From: Clostridium sp.
Lineage (GTDB): Bacteria; Bacillota; Clostridia; Clostridiales; Clostridiaceae
Assembly: GCF_018372875.1 (NCBI RefSeq)
Contig: NZ_JAHAIF010000016.1
Location: 1 to 64,000 of the forward strand
Direction: 5' to 3'
DNA: 64,000 nt
The notes under the pieces are model-generated. The model was given only the letters and a program-made list of their open reading frames with translations. It had not been told where the DNA came from and made no database searches. Made by a program: the position numbers and the translations under genes. Of the stretch, positions 18,407-26,913 are shown piece by piece (positions within the stretch are counted from its first letter, which is position 1; each line of letters begins with the position of its first letter).

Positions 18407-18859
18407 ATGAATGATTTATCCTCTATGAGTCCTCAAGAGCTAAAAGCTGCAGAAAAGCAACTATATGAAGAATATAAGCAAAAGGTTGCTCAACTAAAGA
18501 AGGTTCAGAAGGAAAAGGAAGCTGTAGGGCAGGTCTTTACAAAAGGACTTCTCCCTATATATGTCCTTTACATCTTAAGTCTTGGCCCTTCAAACGGAAA
18601 TGATATATCACACAAAATAGGTGAAAGAACTGGTGGTTTATGGATTCCTAGTACAGGAGGTATCTACCCTCTTCTAAAAAAATTAGAAAAGCAGGATTTA
18701 ATTATTGGAGAATGGGATGATCTGAACAAAAAATTTCAAAAGATATATACTTTAACTCCACAAGGAATGTTAGAGTTTGAAAATAAAAAGCAACTTTTAA
18801 AACCTAAAATCGAAGAAGCATTAAAAGTCTTTAAAATAATTTATCGAGATATTTATTAG
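18407..18859 (+). CDS. PadR family transcriptional regulator
   Basis: 150 residues. The first 45 are a charged, probably helical extension rich in Lys/Glu (EEYKQKVAQLKKVQKEKEAV). Then comes the PadR winged helix: LLPIYVLYILSLGPSNGNDI, STGGIYPLLKKLEKQDLI, KIYTLTPQGMLEFENKK. The short C-terminal helix and N-terminal extension set it apart from the classical long form. It is the second gene of the degV operon, and its likely target is the 48-bp palindrome ahead of the operon (inference). Confidence 0.88.
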   Translation: MNDLSSMSPQELKAAEKQLYEEYKQKVAQLKKVQKEKEAVGQVFTKGLLPIYVLYILSLGPSNGNDISHKIGERTGGLWIPSTGGIYPLLKKLEKQDLIIGEWDDLNKKFQKIYTLTPQGMLEFENKKQLLKPKIEEALKVFKIIYRDIY

Positions 18860-18891
18860 ATATACTTTTTATAAGTATATCTTTTCTTTTT
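18858..18891 (+). terminator. Terminator of the degV-padR operon
   Basis: AGATATACTT / AAGTATATCT stem and T-rich tail, overlapping the padR stop. Confidence 0.8.
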
Positions 18892-18922
18892 ATTGCCATG
18901 CTAAATATAAGGAGGTAGTAAA

Positions 18923-19120
18923 ATGAGAGGAATAATAATTGATAAGAATTTTTCAGAAGCTTTTGTATGCCTTGAAGATGGTGAAACTATTTCAATTCCA
19001 TCATCTGAAGTTACAGATTCTAATGTAGGAGATATGATTACACTATCTAATATATCAATTCCCACAAATTATAACTCTAACACTAATTTGATAAATGAAA
19101 AGTTGCTAGACTTTTTTTAG
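18923..19120 (+). CDS. Small protein resembling the RsgI anti-sigma N-terminal domain
   Basis: 65 residues, AAGGAGG 8 nt before ATG. The pattern MRGIIIDKNFSEAFVCLEDG then VGDMITLS resembles the small beta domain at the start of RsgI-type anti-sigma factors (MKGxV...AIVLTxDGxF...KVGDxI), but here it stands alone with no membrane segment and no sigma-I gene nearby. Possibly a truncated or free-standing relative. The similarity is a pattern judgement. Confidence 0.6.
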   Translation: MRGIIIDKNFSEAFVCLEDGETISIPSSEVTDSNVGDMITLSNISIPTNYNSNTNLINEKLLDFF

Positions 19121-19125
19121 GTAAA

Positions 19126-19213
19126 ATAAAAAGGTGGAGTGGATACTTATTTTGCTTGTTCCGTCGCTACGCTCCAAGTCAAATCAAAACAAATATCCCT
19201 CCTCTCATACTGA
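19126..19213 (+). repeat. Dispersed hairpin element, copy A
   Basis: Starts just after the preceding CDS. Outer stem GGAG...CTCC and GGATACTTATTTTG with CAAAACAAATATCC (G-T pairs allowed), inner stem CTTG / CAAG around TTCCGTCGC. The core ATTTTGCTTGTTCCGTC is shared with 55.7 kb and 62.3 kb; the 3' flank TCATACT is shared with the copy at 62.3 kb. Confidence 0.8.
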
Positions 19214-19265
19214 AGGTAAGGAAATTATAAACTCATTATCCTTGATCTTATATTTTCCTAAACAT

Positions 19266-19294
19266 TAAAAAAGATGCCTTTTGGCATCTTTTTA
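19266..19294 (-). terminator. Terminator of the ferredoxin gene
   Basis: AAAAGATGCC / GGCATCTTTT stem, four-base loop, T's on the minus strand. Confidence 0.85.
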
Positions 19295-19298
19295 TTAA

Positions 19299-19493
<195 letters not shown>

Positions 19494-19559
19494 TCATTCT
19501 CCTTCCTATAGGAATTTACATACATAGCTTACCCAAGGAAGAAAAAATTATTACTTTAA

Positions 19560-20396
19560 CTAATATAATCCTTCAAATATTAAAGAATATAGTGGACTAT
19601 CTATTACATACTCTTCTGCTTTACCTTCTTCTAAAGCTTCTGTAAATTCTAAGTCTATTGGTAACTCACCTAATAATGGTAGCCCTAAATATTCAGCATG
19701 CTCTTCTGCTGACTTCTTACTAAATACTCTTATTTTTTTATCACAATCTGTACATGTGATGTAAGACATGTTTTCAACTACACCTTTTATTTTTATACCT
19801 ATCTTTTCAGCCATTATTACAACTTTTTTAACTATCATTGACACCATATCTTGAGGTGTAGATACAATTACTAATTCTTTTATAGGGAAATCCTGCATTA
19901 CTGTTAAAGCTATATCCCCTGTTCCTGGTGGCATATCTATTAATAAATAATCTAAATCTCCCCACTCAGTATCTACATACATTTGGTTTAAAACTCCAGT
20001 TATTACTGGCCCCCTCCAAATAACAGGTTGATCTTCAACTTGTGTAACTAAATTCATAGACATAACTTTTATACCTGAATTAGTTTCTACAGGTATAAAC
20101 TTCACTGTGTTCTCATCAATAGGAATTATTTGACCTCTCTTTTGGTTTATCCCGAAAAATCTTGGCATAGAAGGTCCTGTTATATCTGCATCTAATACAC
20201 CAACAGAATAACCTTTCTTTCTAAGCATTGAAGCCATTATTCCTGTAACAGTAGATTTACCAACTCCACCTTTACCACTAATTACTCCTATAACATTCTT
20301 TATATTACCATATTTAGGTAAAACTTTAATTGAACATGTTGATGTACCTTGTGAAGAACATGTTCCTTTACTTGGACAATTATCACAACTACTCAT
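19560..20396 (-). CDS. Mrp/NBP35 family Fe-S cluster carrier ATPase
   Basis: Start placed at the ATG at 20396 because GGAGG lies 8 nt upstream (the open frame begins 5 codons earlier on the binding site). The N-terminus MSSCDNCPSKGTCSSQG carries the NBP35-like cysteines. The deviant Walker A is GVISGKGGVGKSTV (about 39-52), then the DADITGPSMPR motif and, near residue 210, CTDCDKK, the CxxC that bridges a cluster in the dimer. It binds and hands over [4Fe-4S] clusters. The neighbouring ferredoxin is a plausible client. About 278 residues, normal length. Confidence 0.9.
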   Translation of the reverse strand: MSSCDNCPSKGTCSSQGTSTCSIKVLPKYGNIKNVIGVISGKGGVGKSTVTGIMASMLRKKGYSVGVLDADITGPSMPRFFGINQKRGQIIPIDENTVKFIPVETNSGIKVMSMNLVTQVEDQPVIWRGPVITGVLNQMYVDTEWGDLDYLLIDMPPGTGDIALTVMQDFPIKELVIVSTPQDMVSMIVKKVVIMAEKIGIKIKGVVENMSYITCTDCDKKIRVFSKKSAEEHAEYLGLPLLGELPIDLEFTEALEEGKAEEYVIDSPLYSLIFEGLY

Positions 20397-20421
20397 TTCC
20401 TCTTCCTCCATTGTATATTAA

Positions 20422-21255
20422 TTACCACTCATCTGGTTTTTCTCCTGGGTTTCCTATGTATATATCCCAGCTTTTATATTCATAATTTCCTACTACATAA
20501 TAGGTTTCATAAACTTTATCCTTTTTATTATCTACAGTTATTACAGTTCTAAATTTCTTTGAACTATAACCCTTATTCTTTACAGTTATCACAGTATCAA
20601 ATTCTTCTGAATTATTATTAATCAACTTTGTACCCGCAACAACTTTATCTAAGTTTTTTTCAAACTTTTTTAAATCAACAGAAAACATATATTTTAAACA
20701 ATCTACGTCTCCAGTTATATCTATACCTACCTTATTATCCCCTTTTGATAATTCATCCTTTTTTAATTCTAATACCTGCAATATAGAATTATAGTAAATA
20801 TCCTCAAAGTCTCTTGGTTTTCTTATAAAGGATAAATTTTGAGTTATACTATCATCTAGGCTTTTTGAAACAAGATAAGAGTTATTGTCGTCATAAAAGT
20901 TCCCTACTCCTCTTTCATCTACACTAACTACATAGTTGTAGGACTTAACTTCATCTCCCATATATATTTCAAATACATAGTCTGGATCAAGGGAAGTTTT
21001 TTCATCCTTAATATTTCCCTTTGAAAGTATCTTATATATATTTTGTATTGCACTCTGATCATTTACAATAAATCTAAAACCAGCATCTCTTGAGCTTTGA
21101 ATAATTATTTTATCTACTTTATTTTGAAGTAAATAATCAAAATCAGTATTTCTTAAGCCAACCTTTACTAAAGCAGTATCTATTACACCACACCCCGTTA
21201 AAGACATACATATAAATATAAATACAGACACTAAGGTAAATTTATACTTCTTCAC
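20422..21255 (-). CDS. Lipoprotein of unknown function, overlaps lgt
   Basis: 277 residues from a GTG start. The signal FTLVSVFIFICMSLTGC is a lipobox, so it is a substrate for Lgt. The body is soluble with no recognised catalytic motif. It overlaps the 3' end of lgt by 14 bp, so the two genes are translated from one message: a lipoprotein gene coupled to the lipoprotein-modifying enzyme. No family name recognised. Confidence 0.8.
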   Translation of the reverse strand: MKKYKFTLVSVFIFICMSLTGCGVIDTALVKVGLRNTDFDYLLQNKVDKIIIQSSRDAGFRFIVNDQSAIQNIYKILSKGNIKDEKTSLDPDYVFEIYMGDEVKSYNYVVSVDERGVGNFYDDNNSYLVSKSLDDSITQNLSFIRKPRDFEDIYYNSILQVLELKKDELSKGDNKVGIDITGDVDCLKYMFSVDLKKFEKNLDKVVAGTKLINNNSEEFDTVITVKNKGYSSKKFRTVITVDNKKDKVYETYYVVGNYEYKSWDIYIGNPGEKPDEW

Positions 21256-22012
21256 TTTCCTTTTTTCTCTCCTTTTGTTTTTGAATAAAATATATAGCTA
21301 ATCCAAATATAAATGTAAAGATAGCTATAAATTGTGATGTGGATAAAACTCCAACACTTCCTCTTGGATCATTTCTTAAAAATTCTACTAGGAATCTTCC
21401 TACACTATATATAATAACATATAAGGAGAAAATATGTCCGTCTACCCTATTCCTTTTAGAGTACCATATAAGAAAAGCTGCTAAGGCAAAATCAAAAATA
21501 GCAGAATATATTTGTGTTGGATATAAGGGTACCCCTGCTGGTGCTAAAGCTCCTTCTGGAAATATTATACCAAACTTTCCTGTGGTTTCAGCTCCATAGC
21601 AACATCCTGCTAGAAAACATCCTATTCTTCCAAAACCTTGTGCTAATGCTACTCCAGGAACAACACAATCAAATATTTTCATAGTATTCCACTTATTATT
21701 TCTACAATAAATGTATATAGATAACGCCCCTAGTATAATGGCTCCATATATAACAAACCCCTCACCAAAATTTAATAAAATAGATGGATCTTTAATTATA
21801 TTTTTAAGCTCAGTTATTATAAATAACAACTTACCACCTAGGACACCACATATAACAGCTATTACAATTAAGTTAAATACTTTATCTTCATCATACCCTA
21901 ACTTTTCGGCTCTCTTTGTAAACATATATCCAGCCACAATTACACCTATGGCAATCATAAGACCATAACTGTAGACATTATGTCCAAAAATTTCAAATAA
22001 AACTAACCTCAT
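21242..22012 (-). CDS. lgt: Prolipoprotein diacylglyceryl transferase
   Basis: Transfers diacylglyceryl from phosphatidylglycerol to the lipobox cysteine of prolipoproteins in the membrane. 256 residues, about seven hydrophobic segments. The Lgt signature GFGRIGCFLAGCCYG (about 125-139) with the essential Arg, the YPTQIY motif and RFLVEFLRNDPRG (essential Arg/Glu region) are all present. The start follows GGAGG. Several lipoproteins in this window (6638, 16385, 20422, 59050) would be its clients. Confidence 0.96.
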   Translation of the reverse strand: MRLVLFEIFGHNVYSYGLMIAIGVIVAGYMFTKRAEKLGYDEDKVFNLIVIAVICGVLGGKLLFIITELKNIIKDPSILLNFGEGFVIYGAIILGALSIYIYCRNNKWNTMKIFDCVVPGVALAQGFGRIGCFLAGCCYGAETTGKFGIIFPEGALAPAGVPLYPTQIYSAIFDFALAAFLIWYSKRNRVDGHIFSLYVIIYSVGRFLVEFLRNDPRGSVGVLSTSQFIAIFTFIFGLAIYFIQKQKERKKESEEV

Positions 22013-22040
22013 GACTCCTCCTTACTTTATAATCTAATAA

Positions 22041-22070
22041 ATTAGGAGAAGCTTAATAGCTTCTCCTAAT
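22041..22070. terminator. Strong hairpin between lgt and the upstream unit
   Basis: ATTAGGAGAAGCT / AGCTTCTCCTAAT perfect 13-bp stem with a four-base loop. The tail is only weakly T-rich, so termination for the minus-strand gene at 22110 is likely but not certain. Confidence 0.6.
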
Positions 22071-22109
22071 ATTTAAATTATAATACTTTAAGTTATTAAT
22101 GGCAAATTC

Positions 22110-22679
22110 TTATTTCTTTTGTGCACTAATGCTTGACACTATTACATCATATATAGCATTCATATTATCTTTATATGATCCCTTCTTTGCTGTAAAAGCA
22201 AATTTACCAACCCTTGTATCATCTAACCTTAAGTAATAATTTGTATTTATAAAAGAATACCCATTCTCCACCTTAGTTGTATATTCTAATTTAATTCCCT
22301 TATAACCATTACAACTATAATTTTCAATATTCTCATTACTATGCTTAAGGGCAAGATTGTCTATATCTTTTTGTGCTAATACCTTAACATCTTCTTCAGT
22401 ACTCAATAATTCTACATATCCCATTATATTTTTTTCTTCGCTATTAAACTCTGCTTGATAAAGTTTATATGAGTTTTCTGCTTTTTCTTTGACTACCCAA
22501 GTTTCTGGTATAGAATATGAATATCCCTGATTCTTCATTGAAAATTCATCTAGAGAACTTATATCATTATCTAATAAAGCTACCTGTTTGAAATTATTAT
22601 TAAAGAATCTTTGAGAAAAAATTAATATTATTACTAGAATTACTAATATAGCAGTCATTAATAATTGCTTTTTTTTCAT
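22110..22679 (-). CDS. Membrane-anchored protein of unknown function (PsbP-like pattern)
   Basis: 189 residues: an uncleaved-looking N-terminal anchor (LLMTAILVILVIILIFSQRF) and an outside domain. The run GYSYSIPETWVVKEKAENSY resembles the start of PsbP/MOG1-type beta-sandwich domains found in many exported clostridial proteins. The ribosome binding site is weak, and the gene starts 14 bp after the stop of the upstream gene, so translation may depend on coupling. Function unknown. Confidence 0.65.
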   Translation of the reverse strand: MKKKQLLMTAILVILVIILIFSQRFFNNNFKQVALLDNDISSLDEFSMKNQGYSYSIPETWVVKEKAENSYKLYQAEFNSEEKNIMGYVELLSTEEDVKVLAQKDIDNLALKHSNENIENYSCNGYKGIKLEYTTKVENGYSFINTNYYLRLDDTRVGKFAFTAKKGSYKDNMNAIYDVIVSSISAQKK

Positions 22680-22693
22680 TTAATAAGGTTATC

Positions 22694-23983
22694 CTACTTC
22701 ATTGGAACTACAACTGTTGAATTCTTATAATCGTAGAACATTAACCAACAACCTTCTTTATCTTTGTCACCACTCATCCAAGTAACAAAACCTGTCTTTC
22801 CAGCGTAAGGTTGTTCATCTTTATCCTTCTTTCCTGGAACCCCGTAAACTATATACTTTAGGTTTCCTTTTTTATCACATTTATAGCCAAGCATGAAATA
22901 GCCATACTTCTTAATATATGGATAGTAGTTTAACATTGGATAATATGCTATTGTATACTTATTATAATTAGATATATTGCACATGTCATCTAAACTCTTA
23001 ATATTAACTTTATACCATTTACAATACTTAATTTCCTTAAACTTATTTTTAACCTCTTCAAAGTCCTTAACAATATTCTCAAAGAATTCACCTAGTGAAC
23101 CTCTCATTTCAAAATCATAAGGATCTAATTCCTTTTCTTCTACTATTTGTGCTTCATATTCATCAAACCTATATTCTTCTGACTCTATTGCATCTCTCTT
23201 TTTACAAGCTCCCATGCAGCCCATATTTTCTGTATATTTTTGATCGCAATAGTTTATCTTTTCACACTTATCTTCTTTTTCTTCTTTTTCTTCTTTTTCT
23301 TCTTTATGATGATCCTCTTTGCATTCATCATGTTTTTCTTTCTTTTTAACTTCTTCATGATAGTCTTTATCATCTTTCTTACACTTATCTTTCATTTCAT
23401 CCTTGCATTTATCTTCATGATTGTCTTTATGTTCTTTTTCTTCATGATGCTCTTTATGTTCAGGCTCTACACACTTAACTTCTTCAACCTTTTTTACTTC
23501 TTTTTTTACTTCCTTAACTTCTTTTACTTCTATATTCTCTTTATTCTTGTCAATATGCTTTAACACTTTGCACTTCTTCCAACTATCGCCTACATTCTCG
23601 CCATTCATAAATCCATACATTAAATATGTAAGTTCTCCGCCTACATACTTACATATTGCGGCACCAGAAATCTTATCATAAGAAAAATCTAAACCTGCAA
23701 TATTATTTACATAATACTCTTTAGATGCTTCTCCTTTTCCTATATCACTAATCTCTAATACCCCTAAATCTACTATTTGCTTCATGTCTTTCTTATAACA
23801 TATAAGTAAAATAGAATACTTTTCTTCTTTCTTTAAGTTTTGTGCATAAAAAGAAATCTTGCATTTATCTCCTTTAGCTTCTATTTTTGCATAACCTGAC
23901 AAGGCTTTTTCACCTGAAGCAGCATGAGTTTTCTCATCCTCCTGTAAAATTATAAAGTTTCTATACAATTTATTATGTGCCAA
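22694..23983 (-). CDS. Lys/Glu/His-rich protein with low-complexity centre
   Basis: 429 residues, TTG start 10 nt after GGAGG. Residues 1-140 form a beta-rich domain (MAHNKLYRNFIILQEDEKTH, then a conserved GYAKIEAKGDKCKISFYAQN). Residues about 150-240 are almost only K, E, H, D and C, including three KEE repeats coded by 9-bp DNA repeats. Residues about 290-429 form a second globular part with many Tyr/Lys and W (CKWYKVNIKSLDDMCNISNY ... CWLMFYDYKNS). No signal peptide. A His/Cys-rich middle suggests metal binding; a spore-surface role is possible but is inference. Confidence 0.7.
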   Translation of the reverse strand: MAHNKLYRNFIILQEDEKTHAASGEKALSGYAKIEAKGDKCKISFYAQNLKKEEKYSILLICYKKDMKQIVDLGVLEISDIGKGEASKEYYVNNIAGLDFSYDKISGAAICKYVGGELTYLMYGFMNGENVGDSWKKCKVLKHIDKNKENIEVKEVKEVKKEVKKVEEVKCVEPEHKEHHEEKEHKDNHEDKCKDEMKDKCKKDDKDYHEEVKKKEKHDECKEDHHKEEKEEKEEKEDKCEKINYCDQKYTENMGCMGACKKRDAIESEEYRFDEYEAQIVEEKELDPYDFEMRGSLGEFFENIVKDFEEVKNKFKEIKYCKWYKVNIKSLDDMCNISNYNKYTIAYYPMLNYYPYIKKYGYFMLGYKCDKKGNLKYIVYGVPGKKDKDEQPYAGKTGFVTWMSGDKDKEGCWLMFYDYKNSTVVVPMK

Positions 23984-24062
23984 ACGCCTATTCCCTCCAC
24001 ATATATTACTTCAATACATTATATGCTTAGCGGTCCTTATTATTCCTTTGTAAGTATTCCTT

Positions 24063-24096
24063 AAAAAAATAAAGGTAGATGTATTTATCTACCTTT
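24063..24096 (-). terminator. Terminator of the rnmV-rsmA operon
   Basis: AAAGGTAGAT / ATCTACCTTT stem followed by a T-run on the minus strand. Confidence 0.88.
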
Positions 24097-24102
24097 AAAG
24101 CA

Positions 24103-24951
24103 TTAACTATTTCTTATATTAATTATATTATCAGATAACAAAGCAAATTCATGTAATGATAAAGTTTCCCCTCTTCTCTTTTGATCTATACCCGATAATT
24201 CAAAAGCCTTCTCTATCTCTTCTTTTTTCATACCTAAAAATTTAACAGCATTCCACATAGTCTTTCTTCTCATATTGAATGCATTTCTAATTATTTCAAA
24301 CATAAGTTTTTCGTCTTTAACTTCTACTCTTTTTTCAGATAACCTATCTAATCTTATTACTATTGAATCTACCTTTGGTCTTGGTATGAAGCTTCCTGGA
24401 GATACCTTTCTTACTATTTTAGTATCACAATAATATTGAACAAGTAATGATAGAGCCCCATATTCTTTACAATTAGGTTCTGCATTTATTCTCTCTGCAA
24501 CTTCCTTTTGAATCATTATAGTTAAAGACTTAAAATTATAATTATCCTTAAGTAATTTAACTATTATTGGAGTAGTAACATAATAAGGTAAGTTTGCAAC
24601 TAGCTTAACACTCTTCTCATCACCAATAATCTCATTAAAATCAACTTTTAATGCATCCTTATGTATAAGTGTGAAATTTTCATACTGTCCAAGTTCTTCT
24701 TGAAGTATTGGAATTAAATCATTATCTAACTCAATTGACACAACCTTCTTTGCCTTACCTATTAACTGTGCAGTTAATGAACCTACCCCTGGACCTATTT
24801 CTATTATTAAATCATCTTTATTTACTTCTGCACCATCTACTATATCAGTTAATACTGAATCATCTATTAAAAAGTTTTGACCTAGGCTTTTTGAAAACTT
24901 AAAATTATATTTTTTTACTAAATCTTGAGTTTTATAATCTTTTATATCCAT
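24103..24951 (-). CDS. rsmA: 16S rRNA (adenine1518-N6/adenine1519-N6) dimethyltransferase
   Basis: Dimethylates two adjacent adenines near the 3' end of 16S rRNA during small-subunit maturation. 282 residues. Motifs: [15 protein letters not shown] motif [16 protein letters not shown] and motif [15 protein letters not shown] (NLPY). The start ATG is 3 bp past the rnmV stop and its binding site AGGAG lies inside rnmV, so translation is coupled. Conserved firmicute order with rnmV. Confidence 0.97.
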   Translation of the reverse strand: MDIKDYKTQDLVKKYNFKFSKSLGQNFLIDDSVLTDIVDGAEVNKDDLIIEIGPGVGSLTAQLIGKAKKVVSIELDNDLIPILQEELGQYENFTLIHKDALKVDFNEIIGDEKSVKLVANLPYYVTTPIIVKLLKDNYNFKSLTIMIQKEVAERINAEPNCKEYGALSLLVQYYCDTKIVRKVSPGSFIPRPKVDSIVIRLDRLSEKRVEVKDEKLMFEIIRNAFNMRRKTMWNAVKFLGMKKEEIEKAFELSGIDQKRRGETLSLHEFALLSDNIINIRNS

Positions 24952-24954
24952 TTA

Positions 24955-25503
24955 CTATTCTCCTAATTGTTCTTCTATTTTTTTAATAGCGTCCATAAAT
25001 TCTTCTAGAGTTATGCCATAATTATTTAATCTAGAAATCATTTGATTTGCATTTCCATATCCTATGCCCAACTCTTTACCAAGTATTATTCTCCTCGCTT
25101 TAGAATCTCCAACTCCTGTTAATTTAAACCTAAACATATCTTTCATGTCGAAAAATTCTCTTTTTTCCTCTAGTGTAACTTTTGCATTTTCAAGTGCTTT
25201 GATTATAGTTTCTGGACTAGCATTTTCCACACCAATATCCCCATCTTTAAGTCCATCTTCTTGGGCAATATATGCATGCTTTACCCCTTTTACTCTTTTT
25301 GATATTATACTTCTAATCTTTTCTCCAGCAAAGTCAGGGTCTGTAAGTACTATTACCCCCTTCCTCTTTTGAGCTTCTTTTATTCTTTCTATAATCTTTG
25401 CATTTATACCAAACCCACTAGTTGCAATAATTTCTGCATCTACAGCCTTTTTAACTGCTGTTATATCATCTCTTCCTTCTACAACTATAACTTCTTTAAT
25501 CAA
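24955..25503 (-). CDS. rnmV: Ribonuclease M5
   Basis: Matures 5S rRNA. 182 residues from a TTG at 25503, seven bases after AAGGAAG, giving the family-typical start MIKEVIVVEGRDD; the open frame extends six codons upstream to a GTG that has no binding site. Toprim motifs: VVEGRDDITAVKKAV and VLTDPDFAGEKIR. Next to rsmA as in most Firmicutes. Confidence 0.95.
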   Translation of the reverse strand: MIKEVIVVEGRDDITAVKKAVDAEIIATSGFGINAKIIERIKEAQKRKGVIVLTDPDFAGEKIRSIISKRVKGVKHAYIAQEDGLKDGDIGVENASPETIIKALENAKVTLEEKREFFDMKDMFRFKLTGVGDSKARRIILGKELGIGYGNANQMISRLNNYGITLEEFMDAIKKIEEQLGE

Positions 25504-25570
25504 ATTGTTTCTTCCTTTCACTTAAACCTATATTTAATTTACATATATATATGTATTATGTCAAATTTCT

Positions 25571-25603
25571 AAAAAAATAAGAGATAACTTTTCGTTATCT
25601 CTT
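25571..25603 (-). terminator. Terminator of the yabE-like gene
   Basis: AAGAGATAAC / GTTATCTCTT stem, five-base loop, T-run on the minus strand. Confidence 0.88.
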
Positions 25604-25611
25604 AAAATTAA

Positions 25612-26658
25612 TTACCATTCACCCGGATAAGCAATTACTAGTACTTCAACGTTATACTTTCTTCCCCAAGTTTTACATTGGCTTGAAGAATTAAAGTAAA
25701 CATCAATAATATTTCCTTTAATTGCACCACCAGTATCTGCAGCTATAGCATAGCCATAACCTTTTACCCAAACCTTACTTCCAAGTGGAATAACTCTTGG
25801 GTCTACTGCAACTGTACTTAATCCTCCTGGATTATACACTGGTGTTCTTCCTGTAGCTGTTTTTCCATGTCCAGAGTATGCTGTTGATTCCATAAATAGT
25901 CTTTTCTTTCCTACTATATTACCGCCTCTATTAGCTGTAATGTACGCTCCACCTTTAACTACTAATTGATCTTCGGCAGCTTTGATTGGCTTTTGGCTAA
26001 TTGCTTCTTTAGAAACAACTTCACCATCATGCTTTACAATCTTATATGTTACTTCCTTTTCACCATTAACGCCCTTACGAGTAACTTCCTTATATGATAC
26101 GTCTTTAGTTTGATCAACTTCTGTCTTAGTGCTATATGGAATTATTTCTGTCTCAACAACTTCCTCTACTGATACCTGTACCACTTGAACATCTAAATTA
26201 GATTCAATTGGAGTATCTACAGAAGGTGTTACTATATCATCACCCTCTTGATATTCTATGCCTTTTTCTTTAAGCATATCTGTTTCTGCTATTAGCATCT
26301 CTCCTATTGTATCCTCAGCTGTTTCTAGCTCTAACTCTTGGCCGGCTATAACAACCTTTACTGGTACAGCTTTCTTAATATTAATTTCTTGGTTTTCTGA
26401 TACCTTGGATTCTAAGGATGGTTGTACTTTATCCTTAGCACCTAATTCGATGCCTTGATCTTCCAACACATCTTTAACAGTCCCTTTATATGTGACAAAT
26501 GTTTCATTACTTCCGTCTATACTTATATTTACTGTCTTTCTCATGCTGACAACTGTCATAGTTAAAATTACTGCTAAAGCAGTTAATCCTAACAAAATCT
26601 TTGCCTTCGGACCGTTAGAAAAACTTCTCTTTAAGTGTTCTTTAAATTTTTCTACCAT
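25612..26658 (-). CDS. yabE: YabE-like cell-wall protein: DUF348 repeats, G5, 3D domain
   Basis: 348 residues. One membrane segment near the start (AKILLGLTALAVILTMTVVS), then two DUF348 repeats (NISIDGSNETFVTYKGTVKD; PVKVVIAGQELELETAEDTI), a G5 domain (about 175-235, TEIIPYSTKTEVDQ ... VVKGG) and a C-terminal 3D domain with the three conserved Asp (STVAVDPRVIPLGSKVWV; AAADTGGAIKGNIIDVYF). This is the Rpf/YabE type of peptidoglycan lytic transglycosylase-like protein, exported and acting on the wall. It sits between tatD and rnmV as in B. subtilis. Confidence 0.93.
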   Translation of the reverse strand: MVEKFKEHLKRSFSNGPKAKILLGLTALAVILTMTVVSMRKTVNISIDGSNETFVTYKGTVKDVLEDQGIELGAKDKVQPSLESKVSENQEINIKKAVPVKVVIAGQELELETAEDTIGEMLIAETDMLKEKGIEYQEGDDIVTPSVDTPIESNLDVQVVQVSVEEVVETEIIPYSTKTEVDQTKDVSYKEVTRKGVNGEKEVTYKIVKHDGEVVSKEAISQKPIKAAEDQLVVKGGAYITANRGGNIVGKKRLFMESTAYSGHGKTATGRTPVYNPGGLSTVAVDPRVIPLGSKVWVKGYGYAIAADTGGAIKGNIIDVYFNSSSQCKTWGRKYNVEVLVIAYPGEW

Positions 26659-26691
26659 TTATTTCCCTCCCTTGGCAAGAGCGTCTTCTGA

Positions 26692-26721
26692 ATTATATAT
26701 CAAACTTGCACCAATTGTCAA
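26692..26721 (-). promoter_or_regulatory. Promoter of yabE-like gene
   Basis: TTGACA, 18-nt spacer, TATAAT on the minus strand, about 35 bp before the start codon. Confidence 0.7.
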
Positions 26722-26913
26722 ATTTCATACTCTTGCTACTAATGAACATACATAAAATGCACCCTGTGCATAAAAGAATAATAAAATAATTATAATAGCT
26801 TTTTTGTTCTTATTGGGCTCCTAAAAATAAATGATATTACTAAATTATACATATCCTCTTTTTGAATTATTACCTTATATTGTATTTTTATACAATCATA
26901 GATTTATTTTATA

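Noticed and set aside
23095..23563. Plus-strand Phe/Leu-rich open frames
   Set aside because: They are mirror images of the Lys/Glu-rich coding tract on the minus strand and have no ribosome binding site.
26757..26771. ATGCAC...GTGCAT small palindrome between tatD and yabE as an operator
   Set aside because: Arms of only six bases in AT-rich DNA and not placed on the predicted promoter; could be chance.
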